Part shown: positions 1 through 6,193 of the stretch, one piece after another
How the letters are laid out: each line of letters begins with the position of its first letter
How positions within the stretch are numbered: the stretch's first letter is position 1
Position numbers and translations under genes: made by a program
The notes under the pieces: model-generated
What the model was told of the DNA's origin: nothing
What the model saw: only the letters and a program-made list of their open reading frames with translations
The model's database searches: none
Assembly (NCBI GenBank): GCA_904501975.1
Contig: CAJGCZ010000056.1
Coordinates: 1-10,438, forward strand
Direction: 5' to 3'
Length of the DNA: 10,438 nt
Source: an uncultured Akkermansia sp.
Lineage (GTDB): Bacteria; Verrucomicrobiota; Verrucomicrobiia; Verrucomicrobiales; Akkermansiaceae

Positions 1-2
1 CC

Positions 3-1472
3 TTCGTGCACAACACCCGCTCCGAGCTCGCAAGCGCTCAGGTGAATGGTGAAACCTATGGCTATGACTACGACAACGTGGGCAACCGCCGTATGTCGAT
101 GGAGGCAGGTGATTACGCCTTCTATGAGGCTAACGCGCTAAACCAGTACACGGACATCACCGGTGCAGAAGATGAAACCGACTTCAGCTTCACGCCCATC
201 TTCGACGCCGACGGCAATCAAACCGTCATCAAGACCGAAACCGGCATCTGGGCCGCCGTCTACAACGCAGAGAACCGCCCCGTCAGCTTCACCAATGAAG
301 CCACCGGCACCGTGGTTACCTGCGCGTACGACAGCATGGGCCGTCGCAGCTTCAAGCAAGTAACCGTAAACGGCACCGTCACGCTGCACCAGCGTTACCT
401 GTACCGCGGTTACCTGCAAATCGCCTGCATCGACCTCACCCGTAGCCACCACCCGGGGCTTTGGCTTATCACCTGGGATCCCACCGAGCCCATCGCCACT
501 CGCCCGCTGGCTATTCAAAAGGACGGGACATGGTATACCTACGGTCTCGATCTCGCCAAGAACGTGTGCGAAGTCTTCGGCTCCACTGGCTACATTGCCA
601 CGACCTACGCCTACACCCCCTACGGCTCTGTAACCGCCACCGGCTCTGTTACTCAACCGATTCTGTGGAGTAGCGAAAATTATGATCAAGAAACAAGTTT
701 GTCCTATTATAATTATAGATATTTCAATAATGTTGCAGCTAAATGGTTAAGCCGTGATTTGCTTAATGAAGAATTCTCAAATAATTTGTATAATTATTGC
801 AACAATTATACAATCATTAATGTGGACTTAATGGGTGCTGCGCCAATTATAGTTATGTCTGATGCAGGAGCTCGAATGCCCTCTATTAGTGTAGTAGCAA
901 GCTATTACGTTCTTATATATTATTACGAAAAAGCTATTCACCAGCTTAATGAAATCAATTCTAAAGATTACGAGAAGCTGCAAGAAGAAAACAAAATCCG
1001 ATGGAACTCTGTAATATTTAGTGGCACTAAGCAAGAACTTATTGACTTGATTAGAAGAGAATGCGACTATATTGACAAAGTAACAGTTGTTTCGGATGGA
1101 GGTTGGAGAAAAACAAAGCAAACATTGCAAAGTTTAATTCCTCATGCAAATAAAGATTACGATGCTATATATTTGATAACTCATGGTAACTATGGTTTTT
1201 ATTTTCAACTGGGTAATGGTAAATCTGAGCGTTATAATTTTAATAATATACAAATTGAATTTAATACTTTAACTCAATCTTCTCCTGCAGCGATTAAAAA
1301 AATATTAGCCTGTTACTACTGCGTTCCGTATGAAATTGAGGTAAAACTTACAGCCAAGACTGAAGTAAGTATTGATTCGAAAAAATGCACTGGAAATATC
1401 GATATAACTCCCATTCGGGCAATGATTCTTCCACGCTTTTATACACTTCCTCCTATTGAAATGCATCCCTAA
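3..1472 (+). CDS. RHS-repeat polymorphic toxin, 3' part, with caspase-like C-terminal tip (5' end outside window)
   Basis: The reading frame is open from the window edge (nt 3), so the gene starts upstream; a GTG at nt 6 is not a real start. Residue numbers here count from that GTG. Residues 1-130 contain YD/RHS repeats (for example YGYDYDNVGNR, DADGNQT, YDSMGRR). Residues 200-277 are the RHS core, with TPYGSVTATG, SLSYYNYRYF, KWLSRD and NLYNYCNN, ending at VDLMG, a variant of the usual DPLG; both Asp residues (251, 274) remain. RHS proteins form a cocoon that encloses and releases a variable C-terminal toxin. The tip here is residues ~278-488. It holds strand-like AIYLITHG (His393) and ILACYYC (Cys436), the spacing and style of a CHAT/caspase-type Cys-His dyad; this assignment is inference. 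Composition drops sharply at about nt 665: 57% GC in nt 361-420 against 32% in nt 721-780. That suggests the tip and half the core were exchanged. The RHS identity is firm; the toxin class is tentative. Confidence 0.9.
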   Translation, partial: FVHNTRSELASAQVNGETYGYDYDNVGNRRMSMEAGDYAFYEANALNQYTDITGAEDETDFSFTPIFDADGNQTVIKTETGIWAAVYNAENRPVSFTNEATGTVVTCAYDSMGRRSFKQVTVNGTVTLHQRYLYRGYLQIACIDLTRSHHPGLWLITWDPTEPIATRPLAIQKDGTWYTYGLDLAKNVCEVFGSTGYIATTYAYTPYGSVTATGSVTQPILWSSENYDQETSLSYYNYRYFNNVAAKWLSRDLLNEEFSNNLYNYCNNYTIINVDLMGAAPIIVMSDAGARMPSISVVASYYVLIYYYEKAIHQLNEINSKDYEKLQEENKIRWNSVIFSGTKQELIDLIRRECDYIDKVTVVSDGGWRKTKQTLQSLIPHANKDYDAIYLITHGNYGFYFQLGNGKSERYNFNNIQIEFNTLTQSSPAAIKKILACYYCVPYEIEVKLTAKTEVSIDSKKCTGNIDITPIRAMILPRFYTLPPIEMHP

Positions 1473-1492
1473 TTAGATAGAGATTATATACA

Positions 1493-1527
1493 AAATCATC
1501 CTATGGGGCATCCCCATAGGATGATTT
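1493..1527 (+). terminator. Intrinsic terminator after the RHS gene
   Basis: A perfect 16-bp inverted repeat (arms 1493-1508 and 1512-1527) with a 3-nt CAT loop starts 20 nt after the RHS stop codon. The arm ends in three Ts and is preceded by an A-run, so it could work in both directions. The U-tract is short, but the stem is exceptionally long and exact. Confidence 0.8.
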
Positions 1528-1880
1528 AGACGGTATGACCGACGCGATATGCGCACTGCGGTGAAAGCCCGCGCGGAGCCGCGATGATGCGGAATCCCAG
1601 ACCTGAAGAACAACTGCGGGGAGGTAACGAATCGTGGGAAAGGAAGTTCGAGGGGAAATCACGACTGTACGAACAGAAACTGCATATAAGGCCGGATGGA
1701 TGGATGAGATTGCCGTAAGTGCCGAAATCCGATACATCATCAAGAATCCATAAGGTAGATGCAGACGGCGCAGAGGCGTTGTCTGGGGTATCTGGCGGAG
1801 AGAGGGCACAAAAGGAGTTGCGGCAGGACCATTGTATCAGGAGCAATTACGCACCGAGACATCGCGCCATAAAAGGCTCA
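1528..1880 (+). ncRNA. Probable group II intron fragment (5' domain I region), no reverse transcriptase
   Basis: This ~350-nt stretch is clearly richer in G and C than the DNA on either side and has no convincing ORF on either strand. Several phrases resemble the conserved start of bacterial group II introns as I remember them: ctgcggtgaaagcccgc near 1556, a hairpin-forming ccgcgatgatgcgg near 1578, cgaatcgtgggaaagg near 1628, gtacgaacagaaactg followed by atataaggcc at about 1666-1694, and ctggcggagagaggg near 1791. The domain V hairpin and any intron-encoded protein are missing, so it would be a truncated, inactive copy. It begins just past the RHS terminator hairpin, the kind of site that class C group II introns favour. 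It could instead be another structured RNA. Confidence 0.45.
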
Positions 1881-2111
1881 ATTAGCTGAATCAAATTAAA
1901 TTCAATCATACACGGCTTATTGTGTAGAATATGATAGCCCAAAACGATTGAGTTATGCTAAGTTATGATTGTGCTGTTCGCTATAAAATATCATATGCGC
2001 AGAGACTATTGAATTCTTACTGTTATAGCTTATCAAAAAGAGTTACATTAACTTTGATTCGTAGTGAAAATCGAAAAAACAAGGCATGAGCACCTACAAA
2101 CTTAATCAGGT
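1881..2111. other. AT-rich intergenic DNA
   Basis: This is AT-rich sequence between the intron-like island and the minus-strand gene at 2112. I see no ORF of useful length, no RNA gene and no clear terminator. Short imperfect repeats such as agttatg-type words near 1952-1970 are within what such composition gives by chance. Confidence 0.4.
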
Positions 2112-2513
2112 TCAATGCATCATTACTACCGAATGTCCTGTAATGACAAAATCTACATCCAAAAAAATAATTATGTATATATTGGGACCAAATAGTATTA
2201 ATGGAGGTTTGACAACTTTGAAATATTCATTCCTGGAGTTAATTAGATTACTAGCAGCATTAAGGATACGTTCGTTAAGACAAATACAATATCCCAGTTC
2301 TTTCAATGCAATTTCTGCTTCAAACCATGATATTCCTGTAAAATTTTGCACATTATTATCGAAGGTCCATACGGGGCTCATCTGATGTTGACTTGTTTCT
2401 ACCTCTGTAAAGTGCGTAACGCCATTACATGAACCAGAATTAGAGGTTAAAAAAAAGAAGAAGCTTAATAACAAAAAACGCATACTGATAATACTAATTA
2501 GTGTTACGACCAT
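2112..2513 (-). CDS. Hypothetical small exported or membrane-anchored protein
   Basis: The 133-aa product (ATG at 2513) is unrecognised. Its N-terminus is strongly hydrophobic (MVVTLISIIS, then RFLLLSFFFF) and is followed by TSNSGSC, so it could be a signal peptide or a lipoprotein-like anchor, although the lipobox is not canonical. The middle has polar, helix-like sequence (SWFEAEIALKELGY, NAASNLINSRNEYF), and a second hydrophobic stretch near the end reads GPNIYIIIFL. A TTG at 2525 or an ATG at 2483 are alternative starts. None has a clear ribosome binding site. The DNA is AT-rich like the RHS toxin tip, so it may be cargo from the same source, perhaps an orphan immunity-like protein, but its orientation is opposite to the RHS gene. 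It may also be a chance ORF. Confidence 0.4.
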   Translation of the reverse strand: MVVTLISIISMRFLLLSFFFFLTSNSGSCNGVTHFTEVETSQHQMSPVWTFDNNVQNFTGISWFEAEIALKELGYCICLNERILNAASNLINSRNEYFKVVKPPLILFGPNIYIIIFLDVDFVITGHSVVMMH

Positions 2514-2525
2514 CCATTTCAACAA

Positions 2526-2837
2526 GATTCCAGTCGGTAGTCTTCTCTAAGAAACGGCACTGATGCTACGTTATAGACAACAAGCATCTGTGAATCGTTC
2601 AAATATAATGAAAAAAATAAGCCTTTTTTATAATAAATATGCTTTTTTTCTACCCCTACCTAGGGCGACAAGTTCACCTGAATGCAATACGTTTATTCCA
2701 AAATCGACTCTATGTGAGTGCGAATGGGTAATGTTAACGCGTTTTATAAAACTCTGAAAATAAGCATCTCCCAAACTTTCTGCAACCATTATGAGTCAAG
2801 CCGAATTTCATGTGTTGGAAGAACTTATGCTGCACCA
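2526..2837. other. Gene-poor AT-rich intergenic region
   Basis: The stretch contains T- and A-runs (around 2608-2650) and only a 64-codon plus-strand ORF (2563-2757). That ORF has no ribosome binding site and no protein-like pattern. It probably includes the promoter of the minus-strand gene starting at 2513, but I could not pick a good -35/-10 pair. Nothing else is recognisable. Confidence 0.4.
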
Positions 2838-2862
2838 AGAAAAAGCCGGTGTAGAACCGGCT
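2838..2862 (-). terminator. Intrinsic terminator of the minus-strand gene 2875-3228
   Basis: Read on the minus strand, a 7-bp stem AGCCGGT/ACCGGCT (2862-2856 and 2850-2844) with a 5-nt loop is followed at once by TTTTTC. It lies 12 nt past the stop codon of the gene at 2875, which supports that gene being, or having been, transcribed on this strand. Confidence 0.85.
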
Positions 2863-2874
2863 GAAAGGGAAGTT

Positions 2875-3228
2875 TTATTCACCCCGGCGCTTGGTAGGAA
2901 GCCCGAAGAAGTTGTTACCTCCGATTTGGTAGCCGGTGGCTTTCCAGCTGATGTGGGTGAGGGTGGGATAAATCTCGCCATCCCACTTGTATCCGCTATC
3001 GAGTACGTCTACCTCAATCAACTTGCCCTTGTAGATGCGTATCAGCTGGTCGCCGGGTTCCAGCTTGATGTCGTTGCTTTTGGGCGTGATGCTTACCGGG
3101 GCTTGGCCAGTCTTTTTCAGATTGTAAGTGGTCCGCTTGATTTCGACCACCTCGGCAGCTTCCGGATTTCTGGGCTCAACGATGGATTCCTGAACCGGGG
3201 CTTCGGCGGTTGGCTCCATATCCGTCAT
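2875..3228 (-). CDS. Hypothetical protein, possibly the intact 3' part of a broken gene
   Basis: The product is 117 aa from the ATG at 3228. Residues 1-30 form an acidic, Pro/Glu-rich linker (MEPTAEAPVQ, EPRNPEAAEVVEIK). The remainder reads as a small folded domain with alternating strands (TTYNLKKTG, SNDIKLEPGDQLIRIYKGKLIEVDVLD, GYKWDGEIYP, HISWKATGYQIGG), perhaps a small beta-barrel; I do not recognise a family. Protein-like composition and a terminator right behind it argue that it is real, and that the plus-strand ORF over the same DNA is its shadow. No ribosome binding site precedes this ATG. The same frame continues upstream in coding-like sequence to an ATG at 3333, interrupted by two stop codons, so the annotated protein may be what remains of a 152-residue gene. 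Confidence 0.6.
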   Translation of the reverse strand: MTDMEPTAEAPVQESIVEPRNPEAAEVVEIKRTTYNLKKTGQAPVSITPKSNDIKLEPGDQLIRIYKGKLIEVDVLDSGYKWDGEIYPTLTHISWKATGYQIGGNNFFGLPTKRRGE

Positions 3229-3333
3229 GGGCTTGTTGAATTTTACTTAGTGCTCGGCTTCTCGGGCTTCTTCAACTTCCTGCTACAGGGTGACTTTAAT
3301 TTCTGCATCGCTGCGCGACTCAGGTCGAAACAT
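3229..3333 (-). pseudogene. Degraded 5' extension of the gene at 2875-3228, with two in-frame stops
   Basis: From an ATG at 3333 the minus strand reads MFRPESRSDAEIKVTL, stop (TAG, 3283-3285), QEVEEAREAEH, stop (TAA, 3247-3249), VKFNKP, and then enters the 117-aa ORF in the same frame. The charged, Glu-rich composition matches the linker that follows, so this looks like true coding sequence inactivated by point changes. Alternatively it is an untranslated leader that happens to look coding. Confidence 0.4.
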
Positions 3334-3469
3334 CTGTATTTCGTTATCAACCTAATCGACAAAACAAAAAGCTAAAATTTGTCTTTCGCTTGTAACTTTA
3401 TTTTCATAAAGCGTTATTCCTAAATCTTTTACAACGCAAGAAAACTTTAGACTCCCATTGACGACTCTT

Positions 3470-3513
3470 AAAGCATAAGCCCCGTGCCTGTCAAGGTACG
3501 GGGCTTATGCTTT
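3470..3513 (-). terminator. Strong hairpin terminator, next to the tRNA remnant
   Basis: A perfect 16-bp stem (3470-3485 and 3498-3513, arm aaagcataagccccgt) carries a 12-nt loop that can itself close by GCC/GGT pairing. The arms begin and end in A3/T3, so it may work in both directions. On the minus strand it follows the tRNA 3' end directly, as expected for a tRNA gene's own terminator. Confidence 0.75.
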
Positions 3514-3535
3514 ACCAGAGTGACAGGATTCGAAC
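3514..3535 (-). other. tRNA 3'-end remnant, possible integration (att) site
   Basis: The minus strand reads gttcgaatcctgtcactctgg: a T-loop (G-TTCGAAT-C), the 3' strand of the T-stem (CCTGT) and a seven-base acceptor 3' strand (CACTCTG) plus a discriminator G. No genomic CCA follows. The matching acceptor 5' strand (CAGAGTG) is not found about 70 nt upstream on that strand; RHS sequence is there instead. So only the 3' end survives. Duplicated tRNA 3' ends are classic footprints of tyrosine-integrase elements. I found no second copy in the window. The tRNA identity cannot be told. Confidence 0.55.
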
Positions 3536-3563
3536 GCTCGGCAACCGAAGGGTGGAGAGGGCA

Positions 3564-3689
3564 AGTTTCGAAAACATACGATGCCTACAACCGCCTCGCA
3601 ACGGAAACGGATGCACGAGGTAACGTCAAGACGCATACCTACGAGCATGCTCGCGGTCTGCACTTGGGTACTACCTATACCGTAATAGC
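3564..3689 (+). pseudogene. Internal RHS-repeat fragment
   Basis: The plus strand encodes about 40 residues of RHS repeat (KTYDAYNRLATETDARGN, then VKTHTYEHARG). No start or promoter of its own is visible, and there is no RHS core after it. It abuts the tRNA remnant on one side and the promoter region of the next operon on the other. It is a scrap of a different part of an RHS gene from the one at the window start, so it is probably left from recombination at an RHS locus. The frame happens to remain open into the 412-aa gene, but a promoter between them argues against a fusion protein. Confidence 0.7.
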
Positions 3690-3761
3690 TTATTTTTTGG
3701 GGGGCGAAAATTTCAAATTGAAGTGCGGTAGGGGGCAACATATTGTTGACGGAGAAAAATG

Positions 3762-3790
3762 TTGTCAATGGTGCTTGCTTTTGTTAGAAT
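3762..3790 (+). promoter_or_regulatory. Sigma-70-type promoter of the 412/371-aa gene pair
   Basis: TTGTCA (3762-3767), a 17-nt spacer and TAGAAT (3785-3790) form a near-consensus promoter. Transcription would begin about 3797, giving a leader of roughly 17 nt before the ATG at 3814. A small inverted repeat, caacatattgttg, sits just upstream (about 3737-3749) and could be a regulator site. Confidence 0.7.
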
Positions 3791-3813
3791 ATTCGACACA
3801 ACAACGAACCGAT

Positions 3814-5052
3814 ATGAAGACGCGATTCAATTACCTGACGGAAAAGACTAATATACAGAGGATAAGTTTAGCAGTGTGGCGGTATATGTATGGACAGCAG
3901 CGCGAGGATTTTGCTAAGCTGGGAGTAAGCGAACCGGAGCTGTGTGAGGAAGGTAGTGAAGCGGAGCTTGCGCAATATGCCATGCTGGCGGATAGGCTGC
4001 AATGCATACCCGGCGATGCCGGTGTGAGTGATTTTTTCATGGAGAGCATACAGACGCTGGAGCAGATGTTGGAGCATGACTCACCTGAGCTGCGCCGATT
4101 TGTAGAGAACTGTAATGAAGAGGAAGAGCTGGAGGCGTATTTTTACGGCGAATGCCCGGAAGCAGCCGGTAAGGCATTAAGCCACGCAGAACTGGCCATC
4201 GTGATGTGGTATCACCCGAAAGAGTTGTGGAAAAAGCTGGTGGGGTACATCCTGTATATGATTAAGGATCGCACGGCGATGAGTTGCTATGCACTGACGG
4301 AGTGTAGCGTTAAGACCAATCGTCCGGAAGAACTCGACCTGGAAGCGCTGCGTACGGCATTTCAACAGGCCTTTGCGGAAAAGGGGGAGCCGAGTGCATA
4401 TTGCGAAGTAGAGCGGATGTTGCTGTGCGGCGCTGATGATGACGAGGCAGAGGAGGAATACTGCTTTACCATAGCGCATGCAGACAGACCGGTACGTTGC
4501 AACAAGGTAGAAGGTAGTGGGGTGGAGCGCTTCAGCTTTCGCCCGCCGAAGACGGAGATTGTGGTGTACAATACGGCAACGCGAAGTCTGCGCATGAATA
4601 CAGAATTAGTGGGCATGAGTAACATGATTACGGGGATTTTCAGCAAAGCCCTGACGGATGGCCGCCGAACACAGATATTCCGCAAGGCTCAAGTGTACAC
4701 CTTTGCTCCGGTGGAGGAGGGGAAAATGTATTTACAAACACATGGCGTAGAGGGCTTGAGCATGGTGAAGCTGCATATGCTGGAGGAGCAGGTGACGGAT
4801 GAGGAGGGGGAGTTTTGCATCCATAGCTACCGCGCATCGAAAGGTGGCGATATTCGGCGAGCAGCAGGCTATGGCAAAAGTAAACCGAAGGGCAGCATTC
4901 GAAAAATGGAGGTCGAGTTGTTATTTAATGGGGATCGCAAACCGACAAAACTACGAATTATTGGCGCATACAAATTAAGCGTTGATAAACAGCGGCGCTA
5001 TAAGGCGGAGCTGTGGCTGCAGCTCGGTGGTTTTGTGGTGGATATGGCATGA
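3814..5052 (+). CDS. Unrecognised 412-aa protein, first gene of a two-gene operon
   Basis: The start at 3814 was chosen because it lies 24 nt behind a strong promoter; the frame is open further upstream only through an RHS fragment. No ribosome binding site precedes it. The protein is soluble-looking, with no signal peptide or membrane segment. Residues 1-190 are mostly helical and acidic (EEGSEAELAQYAMLADRL, NCNEEEELEAYFYGE), with a conserved-looking AIVMWYHPKELWKKLVGYI stretch. After a variable acidic linker (DDDEAEEEY), the C-terminal ~170 residues look beta-rich (EIVVYNTATRSLRMNTELV, KAQVYTFAPVEEGKMYLQT, MEVELLFNGDRKPTKLRI). I do not know this family. The layout recalls unnamed bacterial proteins found next to a partner like the following gene, but I cannot name or confirm that. 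It may be a regulator or part of an element-borne system. Confidence 0.8.
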   Translation: MKTRFNYLTEKTNIQRISLAVWRYMYGQQREDFAKLGVSEPELCEEGSEAELAQYAMLADRLQCIPGDAGVSDFFMESIQTLEQMLEHDSPELRRFVENCNEEEELEAYFYGECPEAAGKALSHAELAIVMWYHPKELWKKLVGYILYMIKDRTAMSCYALTECSVKTNRPEELDLEALRTAFQQAFAEKGEPSAYCEVERMLLCGADDDEAEEEYCFTIAHADRPVRCNKVEGSGVERFSFRPPKTEIVVYNTATRSLRMNTELVGMSNMITGIFSKALTDGRRTQIFRKAQVYTFAPVEEGKMYLQTHGVEGLSMVKLHMLEEQVTDEEGEFCIHSYRASKGGDIRRAAGYGKSKPKGSIRKMEVELLFNGDRKPTKLRIIGAYKLSVDKQRRYKAELWLQLGGFVVDMA

Positions 5053-5077
5053 CGAGAAATAGAACGGAGGGAAGAAG

Positions 5078-6193
5078 ATGTATGGGGTGCCGGAGAATGG
5101 GGCTTGCCGGGCGGTGTTGGAATTGCACTGGGGTAATGCGCTGACGAATTACCTACAAAAACATGGGTTGTTGGTAGAGAATGGTTATGAGGACAAATTG
5201 TATTGCTACGAGCGCCATTATCTGCGCTTGGAACCCTATGATGCTGAAACGGCGAAAATGGCGTATGCTGTGGGCGAGGTTGGGGACGATTATGTGCGCA
5301 TGGCAGTGCCGGTAACAGAGTTGAGACGTTGGAAACTTGATGCTCCGAATTTCATGGCGCATGCGCTCAGCTATGAGACGTTGGGAATGAAGACCAATCA
5401 GAAGGGAATATTGGGCCCGGGATGCCGCAAATTGGCGTACATTGCACATTTGGATATACACTTGTACTATAGTGAGCACGGCAGTGAGAGTGAGCTGTTT
5501 GCCATAGAACAAGATGCCGGAAAGATGGATAGGCGCGTGGTTATCATCACTGCAGAAGAGGAGTTGCAGGGGGCATATGCCCAGCGCTACTCCGTGGGCG
5601 AGTTCCAGCATGTGCCACTACGCAGTTTGTTTGACGTGGCTGCGGATGGTAGCATACACAAAACACTGCTCACGGAGCAATTGTTGAGTGTAGGGAAGGC
5701 GCCCAAGACCCCGCCGTATTACCGCTACCCCGGCAAAACTGAGGGATTGCGATGGGAGGATGTACGGTTGAGCTTTGATCACCACCAAGTCAGCATCAGG
5801 ATCAATACACGACCTGCAAAGACGTTTAACGTCTGTGATTTTCCCGCGTTCAGTCGGCCGGTGAATGCTCGTAGTATACTGGGGGCAAAGATGAATTTTA
5901 TAGCAGCAGCTACCTATGTGGGAGCTTGGCGGTCATTGGGGGAGAGGAGTAGGCAAACACTGCACCGAGTGGATGAAAGCATGCGCCTGCTGTTCGGCAT
6001 CAAAGAACATTGCTACGAGAAGACGGAAAGTGGCTTGTATCGATTCCGCCCGGAAATACAAATCGGCGAAGACCTTAGGTGCATTTTTGACGCAGTGGAG
6101 GCTCAAAAAGAGGTGGAAGATGCTTTCCGCTTTGAGCAGATAGCCATTACTCAAAACGGAAAGCGTAAGTTTGTGTGCGTGCCTTGTTTATAA
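5078..6193 (+). CDS. Unrecognised 371-aa protein, second gene of the operon
   Basis: It begins 25 nt after the previous stop, with a strong ribosome binding site (cggaggg, six bases before the ATG), so it is almost certainly cotranscribed with the 412-aa gene. There is no signal peptide or membrane segment. The N-terminal half is mixed (LELHWGNALTNYLQKHG, KLYCYERHYLRLEPYD). The middle has beta-strand/helix pairs such as RRVVIITAEEELQGAYA and FQHVPLRSLFDVA. The C-terminal part (residues ~225-350) contains LRWEDVRLSFDHHQVSIRI, then a helical stretch with ARSILGAKMNFIAAA, and a closing LLFGIKEHCYEKTESGLYRF. This could be a winged-helix-like DNA-binding part, which is inference only. The stop codon overlaps the stop of the convergent sigma-like gene by 6 bp, so the two ends are tightly fitted. 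Function unknown. Confidence 0.85.
   Translation: MYGVPENGACRAVLELHWGNALTNYLQKHGLLVENGYEDKLYCYERHYLRLEPYDAETAKMAYAVGEVGDDYVRMAVPVTELRRWKLDAPNFMAHALSYETLGMKTNQKGILGPGCRKLAYIAHLDIHLYYSEHGSESELFAIEQDAGKMDRRVVIITAEEELQGAYAQRYSVGEFQHVPLRSLFDVAADGSIHKTLLTEQLLSVGKAPKTPPYYRYPGKTEGLRWEDVRLSFDHHQVSIRINTRPAKTFNVCDFPAFSRPVNARSILGAKMNFIAAATYVGAWRSLGERSRQTLHRVDESMRLLFGIKEHCYEKTESGLYRFRPEIQIGEDLRCIFDAVEAQKEVEDAFRFEQIAITQNGKRKFVCVPCL

Noticed and set aside
138..689. Minus-strand ORF of 183 codons
   Set aside because: It is antisense to the GC-rich RHS repeats, whose protein motifs are unmistakable; its Gly/Val/Ala-rich product is a typical shadow.
1501..1846. Two overlapping minus-strand ORFs of about 100 codons
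   Set aside because: They start in or end at the terminator and intron-like block, look Ser/Pro/Arg-rich and low in protein character, and have no ribosome binding site.
2086..2385. Plus-strand ORF of 99 codons
   Set aside because: The opposite frame has a convincing hydrophobic N-terminus and longer extent; this one shows no motif and no ribosome binding site.
2563..2757. Plus-strand ORF of 64 codons in AT-rich DNA
   Set aside because: No ribosome binding site, no recognisable pattern, and length within chance expectation.
2791..3375. Plus-strand ORF of 194 codons
   Set aside because: It runs antisense over the minus-strand 117-aa gene, which has its own intrinsic terminator and better protein composition; it also reads through that terminator.
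3514..3600. Complete tRNA gene on the minus strand
   Set aside because: Only the T-loop and 3' arms are present; the acceptor 5' strand, D-arm and anticodon arm are absent and RHS sequence occupies their place.
3484..3813. Fusion of the RHS fragment to the 412-aa protein in one open frame
   Set aside because: The putative start lies inside a terminator hairpin, and a near-consensus promoter sits between the RHS scrap and the ATG at 3814, so the open frame appears accidental.
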